In this document: positions 1-5,610 of the stretch, in pieces
How positions within the stretch are numbered: position 1 is the stretch's first letter
Layout: the number at the start of each line of letters is the position of its first letter
From: Deltaproteobacteria bacterium
GTDB taxonomy: Bacteria > Desulfobacterota > GWC2-55-46
Length of the DNA stretch: 10,276 nucleotides
Assembly (NCBI GenBank): GCA_030646655.1
Contig: JAUSLB010000119.1
Span: 1-10,276, forward strand
Direction of reading: 5' to 3'
Translations under genes and position numbers: made by a program
The notes under the pieces: generated by a model
Database searches by the model: none
Seen by the model: only the letters and a program-made list of their open reading frames with translations
Told to the model about the DNA's origin: nothing

Positions 1-854
1 AGGATATATTCAAGGCCCTGATCCTTGATGTTCATCGAGTCCCGGTTTACGGGTATATAAGGGCAGGGGGTAACAAAGCCTTCGGGGGAGATCCTTAGAT
101 ACCCTCTCCCGGCCACGCAGCCGGAGGTGAACGGGGCGGCCTCAGGGTTTTGCCCGCTTGCTATCCTCACGAAGTGCGGGGCGCATCTCGCGCGCACAAG
201 GACCTTCCCCTCAAACTCCCTTTCCGCCTTAGCGATATAGCTTAGGATAGATTCGTACTCCGAAGGGTTTAGATCCGTCATACCCTGCCCCCTGCCTGTG
301 CAGACGAGGAAGAAGATGTTCACTGCCCTCGCGCCAGCCTCGCAGGCAAGGCTGATCAGCTCGGGGATATCATTTTTATTCTCCTTTGTTGCCGTGAACT
401 GGATCTGGAAGTCGCACCCGTTAGCCTTTAGTATCTCTATGGCGTCAACCGTCCGCACCCATGCGCCCTCCATGCCCCTGAAGCGGTCGTGATAATACGG
501 CGCAGCAGAATCAAGGCTTATGCCGAAGCCCTTTACGCCGGCATCTATCAGCCTCTTTACCGAATCATTTGTAATGAGTATCCCGTTAGTGCCGAGGACG
601 ACAATAAGGCCGAGTGAGGAGGCGTATCTGGCGAGGTCATAGATATCCGGGCGCAGAAGCGGCTCGCCGCCGGTAAGGATGAGCATGGCTTGGGGGCTTA
701 AGGAGGCTATCCCGTCAAGAACTTTCTTTGCCTCTACAGCGCTAAGCTCACCGTCACCTTCAAGCTCTTTCGCGTCAAGGTAGCAGTGGGCGCACTTGAG
801 GCCGCACCTCTTCGTGACATTCCATGAGATAAGGAAAGGGGGCTCGAAGGGCAT
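1..854 (-). CDS. Radical SAM/SPASM domain protein, NirJ/AhbC/AhbD-like (3' end outside window)
   Basis: The minus-strand frame is open from the ATG at 852-854 to the window edge: 284 codons plus two bases, no stop, so the C-terminus is missing. The N-terminus carries the radical SAM cluster motif CxxxCxxC (C17, C21, C24 in RCGLKCAHCYLD) that binds the SAM-cleaving [4Fe-4S] cluster. A GGEP motif follows at 62-65, the usual SAM amino-group contact. Around 180-190 it reads FFLVCTGRG, then RCAPHF with C224, then C246 and C264 in a Cys-rich SPASM-like tail that would hold an auxiliary Fe-S cluster. The CAPHF block and tail resemble the heme-pathway radical SAM enzymes NirJ/AhbC/AhbD and some peptide or cofactor maturases, so the exact substrate cannot be assigned. 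The start lies one base after the stop of the upstream stress-protein gene, with a weak GGAAGAG ribosome site inside that gene's last codons, so the two are probably translationally coupled. The radical SAM fold is certain; the subfamily is tentative. Confidence 0.9.
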   Translation of the reverse strand, partial: MPFEPPFLISWNVTKRCGLKCAHCYLDAKELEGDGELSAVEAKKVLDGIASLSPQAMLILTGGEPLLRPDIYDLARYASSLGLIVVLGTNGILITNDSVKRLIDAGVKGFGISLDSAAPYYHDRFRGMEGAWVRTVDAIEILKANGCDFQIQFTATKENKNDIPELISLACEAGARAVNIFFLVCTGRGQGMTDLNPSEYESILSYIAKAEREFEGKVLVRARCAPHFVRIASGQNPEAAPFTSGCVAGRGYLRISPEGFVTPCPYIPVNRDSMNIKDQGLEYI

Positions 855-855
855 C

Positions 856-2064
856 TTACTCTTCCATCTTTTTACGGACCTTGCGCATGTAGTCCGGGGT
901 TATTTCTCTTACGCCCTCTTTTTTTGCGGCATCTTCTATCATATTTTTTACAAGGGGTCTGGCGAAGGCCGGGATGGAGGAAAGGATGGAAGACGCCTCT
1001 TCTGTCCAGAGCAGTTTTTCTTTTTCAGTTACGCGCGCGGGAGGGGTGAACTCATGGGATGTGATGAGGATATTTGAATTGCATTCCCTCAGGCAGTTCT
1101 CGGTCGTAGAGCCTATATCGAGGGTAGGCACGGCGTGGGCGCCGGTACGGCCCAATACAAGGAGAAAGGGGTTTTTTGAGTTGGCGTATTTTATTATCTC
1201 CGTTGATGGTTTGCCTGAGAGCAGCGTTGCTTTTATTTTTATCCCTTCGTCTTTGCCTATCGATACGGCCGTGGCGAGGTGGTCCCTGTAAATCTTCGCG
1301 AGGCCTTTATCTATTATCTCCTCATGGAGCTTTTCCTGCTCCTGAAACCTGAAAATCTTGCCGGCCTCTTCGGTAAGGACGCCAGCGATCGAGCGGAAGG
1401 CTACTTGATGGAAGCAGGGGTCGAAGGCGCTGACGGCCTCGACAGGTAAGTTGAATATCTTTGAAAGCCTTAACGCCCTTTTAAGCCCTCCGAATGAGGC
1501 GGGGCTTCCGTCTATTGCAACGAGGATATCGCCCCTTGGGGCTGTAAAGGCTGGATCCTTAACCGCCAGAGCGTCCGCGCTTGTTTTCCTTACGACCCTC
1601 TCGCAGACGCTCCCTATGCGGCTAAGCCCGGTCTTTCCAAGACCGAAGGCGCCCATGACGATAAGATCGCAGCCGCCCTCTTCCGCCTCCTTTAAAATCT
1701 CCTCGAAGTTCTTCCCTTCCCTGCTCACCCCTTTTGACCCAACGCCTGAGGACCTTGCCTTGGCGAGGAAGACAGCCGTGTAGGAATCCGAGATCGTCTT
1801 AAGGCCCTTTGTGATGAGGGTGTCGTGGACCTCCCTTTGATTGTTAAGGACCGCCTCTTCCTGATATTGCTGAGGCAGCCCGTCCTCCATCTGACGGAAC
1901 CTGTCGTTATGGAGCCTTGCGGCATAGACATGGCAGCCTGCCGCCTCCGCGCCCTCGGCCCGCGCCATATTTAGGCCGAGGTCAACCCCCGCTATCGAAT
2001 AATCGGAGTTGTCGAGGCAAAAGAGGATCTTCTTATACATGATAGATAGCGATATTTTATCCAT
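856..2064 (-). CDS. Tandem universal stress protein (UspA x2) with C-terminal PCP_red-like domain
   Basis: This 402-residue protein has two UspA folds in tandem. Domain 1 (about 9-168) begins MYKKILFCLDNS and ends with the ATP-binding signature GxxGxG-x(n)-GS (G138, G141, G143, GS 151-152). Domain 2 (about 178-336) begins DILVAIDGS and carries a second signature (G305, G308, GS 318-319). Both therefore look like nucleotide-binding Usps. The last 50 residues (about 352-398: W353, TEEASS, IPAFAR, MIEDAAKKEG, ITPDYM) match the pattern of the PCP_red domain (PF08369), first defined at the C-terminus of the light-independent protochlorophyllide reductase subunit BchB and also found alone or fused in non-phototrophs. 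The role of that tail here is unknown. Neither the ATG at 2064 nor the one at 2040 (Met9, where Usp homology begins) has a clear Shine-Dalgarno; the longer frame is given, but 2040 is an equally good start. The gene lies 35 bp after the membrane-protein gene and 1 bp before the radical SAM gene. Probably cytoplasmic. Confidence 0.93.
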   Translation of the reverse strand: MDKISLSIMYKKILFCLDNSDYSIAGVDLGLNMARAEGAEAAGCHVYAARLHNDRFRQMEDGLPQQYQEEAVLNNQREVHDTLITKGLKTISDSYTAVFLAKARSSGVGSKGVSREGKNFEEILKEAEEGGCDLIVMGAFGLGKTGLSRIGSVCERVVRKTSADALAVKDPAFTAPRGDILVAIDGSPASFGGLKRALRLSKIFNLPVEAVSAFDPCFHQVAFRSIAGVLTEEAGKIFRFQEQEKLHEEIIDKGLAKIYRDHLATAVSIGKDEGIKIKATLLSGKPSTEIIKYANSKNPFLLVLGRTGAHAVPTLDIGSTTENCLRECNSNILITSHEFTPPARVTEKEKLLWTEEASSILSSIPAFARPLVKNMIEDAAKKEGVREITPDYMRKVRKKMEE

Positions 2065-2099
2065 ATCAGGGGAGAAATGGAAGGCTTTTTGGGATTAAT

Positions 2100-2342
2100 T
2101 TATTTTTTATAGGCCCTGAGAAGGTAGAGGCTGATTAGGATGATTACGATAAGGGGCAGGCTTATTATGTGTATCTTTATAAACTCGACGAGCGTGGCGT
2201 AGAACGCATCCTCGACGGTGAAGCTGGAGGGGTAGAAGGACTTAAGGTAATGTATCTCTTCAACTGAGTGCCACGATACTCCGATTATTATCAGGAGGCT
2301 CGCGGCTACAAGAGCGGAGAGGAGGATTTTTATTACCCTCAT
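2100..2342 (-). CDS. Small two-helix membrane protein, function unknown
   Basis: This is an 80-residue protein starting MRVIKILLSAL. The ATG at 2340-2342 is preferred over an in-frame ATG 24 bases upstream because GGGGAGGG lies directly in front of it. Two hydrophobic segments are visible: residues about 3-23 (LLSALVAASLLIIIGV) and about 57-76 (HIISLPLIVIILISLYLL). Between them is a roughly 33-residue hydrophilic loop, and the protein ends in basic RAYKK. The pattern suggests a hairpin inner-membrane protein with both ends cytoplasmic. The first segment could instead be an uncleaved signal anchor. I recognise no family. It is the first gene after a strong minus-strand promoter and is followed by the stress-protein and radical SAM genes, so it is probably co-expressed with them. 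Its ribosome site sits in one arm of a 12-bp inverted repeat. Confidence 0.75.
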   Translation of the reverse strand: MRVIKILLSALVAASLLIIIGVSWHSVEEIHYLKSFYPSSFTVEDAFYATLVEFIKIHIISLPLIVIILISLYLLRAYKK

Positions 2343-2345
2343 TTT

Positions 2346-2395
2346 TTTACCCTCCCCTTCCTCCACCCTTTTCTATCGCCGGGGGGGAGGGTAAA
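2346..2395 (-). promoter_or_regulatory. Leader stem-loop over the ribosome binding site; copy 1 of a GC-rich repeat
   Basis: On the plus strand TTTACCCTCCCC (2346-2357) and GGGGAGGGTAAA (2384-2395) are perfect 12-base reverse complements separated by 26 bases. In the minus-strand mRNA the second arm is the GGGGAGGG Shine-Dalgarno immediately before the ATG at 2342. If it folds, the ribosome site of the membrane-protein gene is buried in a GC-rich stem. The loop holds CTTTTCTATCG, the core shared with copies at 3995-4030 and 8843-8877. The pairing is read directly from sequence; a regulatory effect is an inference. Confidence 0.6.
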
Positions 2396-2425
2396 GGAAA
2401 AATTTTTTTCAAAGAAGATGCCTTA

Positions 2426-2453
2426 ATTATATCCGCTAAATAGTGTCAGTCAA
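2426..2453 (-). promoter_or_regulatory. Near-consensus sigma-70 promoter for the membrane protein / Usp / radical SAM operon
   Basis: Reading the minus strand, TTGACT (2453-2448) is followed by a 16-bp spacer and a perfect TATAAT (2431-2426). The predicted transcription start is near 2419, giving a leader of about 77 nt before the ATG at 2342. This leader contains the 12-bp stem described at 2346-2395. The promoter lies between repeat copy A and the operon, so the operon need not depend on readthrough from the EndoQ gene. Confidence 0.75.
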
Positions 2454-2466
2454 AAGAGGACAGGGT

Positions 2467-2625
2467 ATTAGCAGGTTGTTGAAAAACAGCCTGCTAATGC
2501 AATCCACGGATGGATTGCCAAATTGCGAGACTAAAGAAGTCGAGCAATTTGTAAGGATTGGACGGAGGCAGTCCGGCCAAATCGTGGTTGAAAAAGTCCA
2601 GGACGGACTTTTTCAACATCCTGTT
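2467..2625 (-). repeat. MITE-like multi-hairpin element, copy A
   Basis: This 159-bp segment is repeated in inverted orientation, with an extra internal module, at 7116-7353. It is a chain of stem-loops. A 13-bp stem with one G.T pair and a GAAA loop spans 2468-2497. An 8-bp stem (GCAATCCA/TGGATTGC) spans 2499-2518, and CAAATTGC/GCAATTTG spans 2519-2551. A short GGAC/GTCC stem spans 2560-2574. A perfect 13-bp stem GTTGAAAAAGTCC with a 5-nt loop spans 2587-2617. The outer ends are also imperfect inverted repeats: TTAGCAGGTTGTTGAAAAA on one side and CTAACAGGATGTTGAAAAA read from the other. It has no coding capacity and no obvious target-site duplication. It behaves like a non-autonomous mobile palindromic element and may also end transcription. 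The strand given follows the EndoQ gene it adjoins. Confidence 0.75.
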
Positions 2626-3883
2626 AGAAGAGCCCTATCTGGCGGGGGCCGGCAGGCGTGATCGTCTCAGCCTTGCCGAAGATTTTGACCTTCCCGAACT
2701 CGCCGTCAAAGCCGGGGGTGATGCTCAAATCCCCGTTCCTTACCTTTGCGATGGCTGTAGCGACCCTCTGCCCTGCCAAGGAGGCAAGCTCATCCGCGCC
2801 CATATCGAGCAGGATTTTAAATTCGCTCCCGGCGGCCTCAGTAAGCCTGCGGTATTCCTTTTTTACCTTGCCCGAGCTTACGCCCATATCGAAAGACTCG
2901 GCCAATATCTCCTCAAGCGGGACGAGATGCCTCGCCGGGATGGCATCAGGCGGGGTGAAGCCTTCGGGCCTGTCCGCAAGCTCGTTTACCCTGCTCATCA
3001 CGCCTATTGTCAGCCCCTTATCGCATACAGGGCAGGTCTTATTCGCCTTCAGGGTCTGTTCAGGGGAGAAGAGGATGCCGCAGTCCCTGTGGCCGTCGTA
3101 ATGGTACTTGCCCTCTTCGGGGAAGAACTCGACGGTGAAGAGGAACCTTTTCCTGTCCCTCTTTTTTATAATATCGATTATCTCGAAGTAGTCGGCCGCG
3201 CAGTCGAAGACATTTGCCTCCCTGCCGAGCTTTGAGGGCGAGTGGGCGTCGGAATTCGAGATAAGGGCGATATTATCGAGGGCCGAGAGCCTCCAGTTCA
3301 TCATGGGGTTCGAGGAAAGCCCCGTCTCTATGGCATATATGTGCTTTGAATATTCCCCGAAGCATCCCTCTATAGAATCGAAGCCGGACTTCGAGCCGAA
3401 GATGGAGAACCACGGCGTCCAAGCGTGGGCGGGGACGAGCATCGAGGCCGGGTCCGAATCCAGCGCTATCTTTATAAGGTCTTTCGCGGAAAAGCCGAAA
3501 ATGGGCCTGCCGTCGGAAGTAATGTTGCCGAGCCGGGAGAAGGCTGAATTCATCTTCCTTGCGGCATCCATCGATGGGGCGAAGATCAGGCTATGGATCT
3601 TGCGGGTCTTACCGTTCTGAGTATAGATGTTGCTCACCTCCGCAGTGAGCATGAAGCGGGGTACGGCCTTGCCCTTATCCTTTTTAAGCGAAAAGAGCCC
3701 CGGCTCCGCCGGCTCCAGAAGCTCTTCAATCGAGGCGAAGTGCGCGGGATGGGTGAAGTCCCCGGTGCCGAGGATGTCTATCCCCTTTACCTTTGCCCAG
3801 AGCGCAAGGGTATTGAGGTTCATGTCCTTGCTTGTCGCCCTCGAATATTTCGAGTGTATATGGAGGTCGGCTATTATCCGCAT
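2624..3883 (-). CDS. Endonuclease Q family PHP-domain DNA repair nuclease
   Basis: This is a 419-residue protein. The PHP phosphoesterase domain shows its metal ligands in order: ADLHIHS (D6, H8, H10), GTGDFTHP (D42, H45), TAEVS (E82), KIHSL (H97), PAHAW (H153) and SNSDAH (D212, H214). A zinc-binding insert follows with C268 and TCPVC (C284, C287). A C-terminal helix-hairpin-helix-like region reads RNGDLSITPGFDGEFGK. This order matches TIGR00375/endonuclease Q, which nicks DNA 5' of deaminated bases such as uracil and hypoxanthine; it is known from Thermococcales and a limited set of bacteria. The last residues, QIGLF, fit the bacterial sliding-clamp motif QL(S/D)LF. The ATG at 3881-3883 is chosen because family homology begins at once (MRIIADLHIHS) and GAGGGA lies about 8 nt upstream. 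The frame is open 51 codons further, to 4036, but that part is intergenic repeat. The TAA stop overlaps the edge of repeat copy A. The gene lies 188 bp downstream of fabI. Confidence 0.9.
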   Translation of the reverse strand: MRIIADLHIHSKYSRATSKDMNLNTLALWAKVKGIDILGTGDFTHPAHFASIEELLEPAEPGLFSLKKDKGKAVPRFMLTAEVSNIYTQNGKTRKIHSLIFAPSMDAARKMNSAFSRLGNITSDGRPIFGFSAKDLIKIALDSDPASMLVPAHAWTPWFSIFGSKSGFDSIEGCFGEYSKHIYAIETGLSSNPMMNWRLSALDNIALISNSDAHSPSKLGREANVFDCAADYFEIIDIIKKRDRKRFLFTVEFFPEEGKYHYDGHRDCGILFSPEQTLKANKTCPVCDKGLTIGVMSRVNELADRPEGFTPPDAIPARHLVPLEEILAESFDMGVSSGKVKKEYRRLTEAAGSEFKILLDMGADELASLAGQRVATAIAKVRNGDLSITPGFDGEFGKVKIFGKAETITPAGPRQIGLF

Positions 3884-3891
3884 ATTTAAAT

Positions 3892-3904
3892 CCCTCATTG
3901 AGGG
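3892..3904 (-). promoter_or_regulatory. Small palindrome covering the EndoQ ribosome binding site
   Basis: CCCTCA/TGAGGG form a perfect inverted repeat around a single base. In the mRNA the GAGGGA part of the second arm is the Shine-Dalgarno for the ATG at 3883. A hairpin this tight would use a 3-nt loop and 5 bp, so it is modest in strength. The pairing is seen directly; any effect on translation is a guess. Confidence 0.35.
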
Positions 3905-3911
3905 TTCAATT

Positions 3912-3977
3912 CCCCGAAGCTTGCTTCGAGACTTTTTCAGCACAGAGGTCTTCGATACTCCGAAGCTTGCTGCGGGG
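3912..3977. repeat. Two related short hairpins in the fabI-EndoQ gap
   Basis: CGAAGC-TT-GCTTCG (3915-3928) and a longer imperfect version (3958-3977; CCGAAGC-TT-GCTGCGG with one mismatch) share the string CCGAAGCTTGCT and the same two-base centre. They lie 30 bp apart in the 188-bp gap between fabI and the EndoQ gene. They resemble decayed copies of a short REP-like palindrome. I see no coding sequence here, although the EndoQ frame happens to be open through both. Confidence 0.5.
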
Positions 3978-3994
3978 AGGTTCATTTGCCTCCA

Positions 3995-4030
3995 CCCTCC
4001 CCTTCCTCCCTTTTCTATCGACGGAGGGGA
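3995..4030 (-). repeat. GC-rich palindromic repeat, copy 2
   Basis: The left arm CCCTCC (3995-4000) can pair with GGAGGG (4023-4028), and the core CTTTTCTATCG is shared with the copies at 2346-2395 and 8843-8877. The stretch ACCCTCCCCTTCCTCC is also shared almost exactly with copy 1. It lies upstream of the EndoQ gene on the minus strand and downstream of the fabI stop. It might work as an intercistronic or termination element. Confidence 0.6.
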
Positions 4031-4071
4031 AAACACTGAAAGAGCGGAGAAATCGCAAAAGTCATCTTAAC

Positions 4072-4842
4072 CTACATCCCCATTATGCTGTAGCCTGAAT
4101 CGACATGGATTATCTCGCCGGTAACCCCGCTCGATAGATCGCTTAAAAGATAAAGGGCGGTCTTCGCCACATCCTCCTGATTGATGTTCCTCCTTAGAGG
4201 CGCCTTCGCCTCGACCATGTCGAGTATCGCTTTAAAGCCGGAGATCCCCATCGCCGCAAGGGTCTTTAAAGGGCCTGCCGAGATGGCATTGACCCTTATC
4301 CCCTTGGGGCCGAGGTCGGCCGCGAGGTAGCGTGCTGACGCCTCGAGCGCGGCCTTCGCTACCCCCATGACGTTGTAGTTCGATATGACCTTTTCGCTCC
4401 CGTAATAGGTCATGGTGACGATCGTGCCGTTCCTGCCTTCCATTAAAGGGGCCGCGCCTTTCGCGAGCGCAACAAGGGAATAGGCGCTTACATCGAGGGC
4501 GAGCTTAAAGCCGTCCCTTGAGGTGTTGAGGAACTCGCCCTTGAGCTCTTCTTTCTTGGCGAAGGCGAGCGAGTGGACGAGGGAATCGAGCCCGCCCCAT
4601 TCCTTTTTAAGGGTATCGAAGACTGAGTCTATCTGGCCGTCTATGGTCACGTCGCAGGGGAGTATTATCTTAGAGCCGACAGATCCCGCCAGCGGCCTTA
4701 CCCTCGATTCCAGCGCCTCACCGGCATATGTGAAGGCAAGCTCCATGCCTTCCTTATGGAGCGCCTGCGCAATCGCCCAAGCAATGCTTTTTTCATTGGC
4801 GACCCCGAATATAACGCCCTTTTTACCGCTAAGAAGCGCCAT
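4072..4842 (-). CDS. fabI: Enoyl-[acyl-carrier-protein] reductase (NADH), FabI
   Basis: This 256-residue protein of the short-chain dehydrogenase superfamily catalyses the last step of each fatty acid elongation cycle, reducing trans-2-enoyl-ACP with NAD(P)H. The N-terminal cofactor site reads [13 protein letters not shown], the FabI form of the Rossmann glycine motif. The catalytic set falls at the E. coli numbering: Y146, Y156 and K163 in NYNVMGVAK (Y-x6-K). [18 protein letters not shown] and the C-terminal [10 protein letters not shown] are family hallmarks. Position 93, where E. coli has Gly in the triclosan pocket, is Ala here, as in Bacillus FabI. The start is firm: AAAGGAGGT lies 5-6 nt before the ATG. 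The gene is transcribed away from the ferritin-like gene, and its leader contains a strong hairpin. The EndoQ gene is downstream on the same strand. Length and motifs are complete, with no sign of damage. Acts in the cytosol. Confidence 0.97.
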   Translation of the reverse strand: MALLSGKKGVIFGVANEKSIAWAIAQALHKEGMELAFTYAGEALESRVRPLAGSVGSKIILPCDVTIDGQIDSVFDTLKKEWGGLDSLVHSLAFAKKEELKGEFLNTSRDGFKLALDVSAYSLVALAKGAAPLMEGRNGTIVTMTYYGSEKVISNYNVMGVAKAALEASARYLAADLGPKGIRVNAISAGPLKTLAAMGISGFKAILDMVEAKAPLRRNINQEDVAKTALYLLSDLSSGVTGEIIHVDSGYSIMGM

Positions 4843-4861
4843 AAATACCTCCTTTAAAATT

Positions 4862-4906
4862 CAATTACCCCGCCATAAATGGCGGGGATTGTCGGCAAGG
4901 TAATTG
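4862..4906 (-). promoter_or_regulatory. fabI leader hairpin with an alternative outer pairing
   Basis: CCCCGCCA (4868-4875) and TGGCGGGG (4880-4887) form a perfect 8-bp stem with a 4-base loop. In addition CAATTACC (4862-4869) is the exact reverse complement of GGTAATTG (4899-4906). The two pairings share bases 4868-4869, so they partly exclude each other. Both lie between the candidate fabI promoter and its ribosome site. No match to a named riboswitch or T-box is apparent. Confidence 0.45.
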
Positions 4907-4912
4907 CCTTTT

Positions 4913-4942
4913 ATATTAAAAATAAGCCGCATCTTCTTCTAA
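4913..4942 (-). promoter_or_regulatory. Candidate fabI promoter
   Basis: On the minus strand TTAGAA (4942-4937) is followed by 18 bp and TAATAT (4918-4913). The match to sigma-70 boxes is fair rather than strong. The predicted start near 4906 gives a leader of about 60 nt that contains the hairpin at 4868-4887. Confidence 0.4.
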
Positions 4943-4971
4943 CATTAATTAACCCTCTATTCAACTGTTCT

Positions 4972-5010
4972 TTCAGGCGGGCGGGCAAGCTGGCAAGCGG
5001 CTTGCCTGAA
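4972..5010. repeat. Imperfect palindrome in the fabI / ferritin-like intergenic region
   Basis: The outer arms TTCAGGC (4972-4978) and GCCTGAA (5004-5010) are exact reverse complements. Inside, GGCAAGC and GCTTGCC (4992-5006) abut to make a tight hairpin. The palindrome overlaps the candidate -35 box of the plus-strand ferritin-like gene (5002-5007). It could be an operator or another REP-like remnant; the sequence alone does not decide. The rest of this 234-bp gap (4843-5076) holds only the promoters and hairpins listed. Confidence 0.4.
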
Positions 5011-5030
5011 GCACGGGTTTCTGATAGATT
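5002..5030 (+). promoter_or_regulatory. Candidate promoter for the ferritin-like gene
   Basis: TTGCCT (5002-5007), a 17-bp spacer and TAGATT (5025-5030) give a plausible sigma-70 promoter about 47 bp before the ATG at 5077. An overlapping TATAGT (5034-5039) is an alternative -10 without a good -35. Confidence 0.4.
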
Positions 5031-5076
5031 TAGTATAGTAAAGGTAGTCTTTAATCATTAAAAAAAGGAGTTTCAT

Positions 5077-5562
5077 ATGCTTTTCGACCACATCGAGGAG
5101 AAAGAGGCGGTAAAGAGGGCGGCCTTAATAGAGATAAACGGCTACAGGTTCTATTCGCTTCTGTCTGAGAGGACTGAGAATAAAAAGGCCAAGGCGACAT
5201 TCAGGCTGTTAGCCGAGGACGAGAAAAAGCACCTGAAGGCCCTTGAGACCAGGTTCTTCCCAGAGGCCGGATTCTCCGAGGAGATAACCGAGGAGGAGCT
5301 TGTAATCGAGGATTATCTGGAAAAGAAGGGCGTAGCCGACATATTTACGAGGCGGATAAACGTTGAAAAGCTCGTCCATGCCATCGACAGCCCCAAGAAG
5401 GCCCTCATAGTGGCGCTCGACACAGAGAGGCATTCGGTCGAGTACTTCGAGCACCTCGCCAAAAAGACCCGCACGGACGAGGGGAGGAAGATATACTTGG
5501 AGCTCGCTGACGAGGAGAGGTCTCATGTGCGGCAGATAGAATTGATGCTCGCCGCAAGGTAG
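5077..5562 (+). CDS. Ferritin-like diiron protein (rubrerythrin-type, no rubredoxin domain)
   Basis: This 161-residue, almost all-helical protein has the four-helix diiron pattern. E19 lies in ALIEINGYRFY, E49-x-x-H52 in EDEKKH, E117 in DTERHSVEYF and E147-x-x-H150 in EERSH, so the two ExxH motifs and two extra Glu needed for a diiron site are present. Cysteine is absent, so there is no rubredoxin-type FeS(Cys)4 domain and it is shorter than classical rubrerythrin. Such proteins are linked to peroxide detoxification or iron handling in anaerobes, but the substrate cannot be read from sequence. The start is supported by AAGGAG six bases before the ATG. It is divergent from fabI and is followed after 48 bp by the galT-like gene on the same strand, possibly with an independent promoter for the latter. 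Confidence 0.88.
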   Translation: MLFDHIEEKEAVKRAALIEINGYRFYSLLSERTENKKAKATFRLLAEDEKKHLKALETRFFPEAGFSEEITEEELVIEDYLEKKGVADIFTRRINVEKLVHAIDSPKKALIVALDTERHSVEYFEHLAKKTRTDEGRKIYLELADEERSHVRQIELMLAAR

Positions 5563-5594
5563 AAAGCCAAAAATACCCCAAATGAGCCCTGAGG

Positions 5595-5603
5595 TGGTAT
5601 AAT
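5595..5603 (+). promoter_or_regulatory. Extended -10 promoter, possibly giving a leaderless galT transcript
   Basis: TGGTATAAT is a full extended -10 element (TGn plus TATAAT) ending seven bases before the ATG at 5611, with no recognisable -35. Transcription would start at or next to the A of the start codon. No Shine-Dalgarno sits at normal spacing before this ATG, which fits leaderless initiation. Confidence 0.5.
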
Positions 5604-5610
5604 CCTTCCT

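Noticed and set aside
2467..2625. Integron attC site
   Set aside because: The paired core-site consensus (RYYYAAC / GTTRRRY) is not met, there are several independent stems, and no integrase or gene cassette array is present.
2443..2661. A 72-codon plus-strand open frame across repeat copy A
   Set aside because: It is composed of the inverted-repeat arms and runs into the end of the EndoQ gene on the other strand.
2558..3235. A 225-codon plus-strand open frame opposite the EndoQ gene
   Set aside because: It is a shadow of a clearly conserved gene on the other strand and begins inside repeat copy A, with no recognisable domain.
3884..4036. A 51-residue N-terminal extension of the EndoQ frame starting at 4036
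   Set aside because: It would translate the GC-rich repeat and two hairpins, has no family similarity, and the ATG at 3883 has a ribosome site exactly where homology begins.
5034..5039. TATAGT as the main -10 box for the ferritin-like gene
   Set aside because: No -35-like hexamer lies 16-18 bp upstream; TTGCCT-N17-TAGATT is the better pair.
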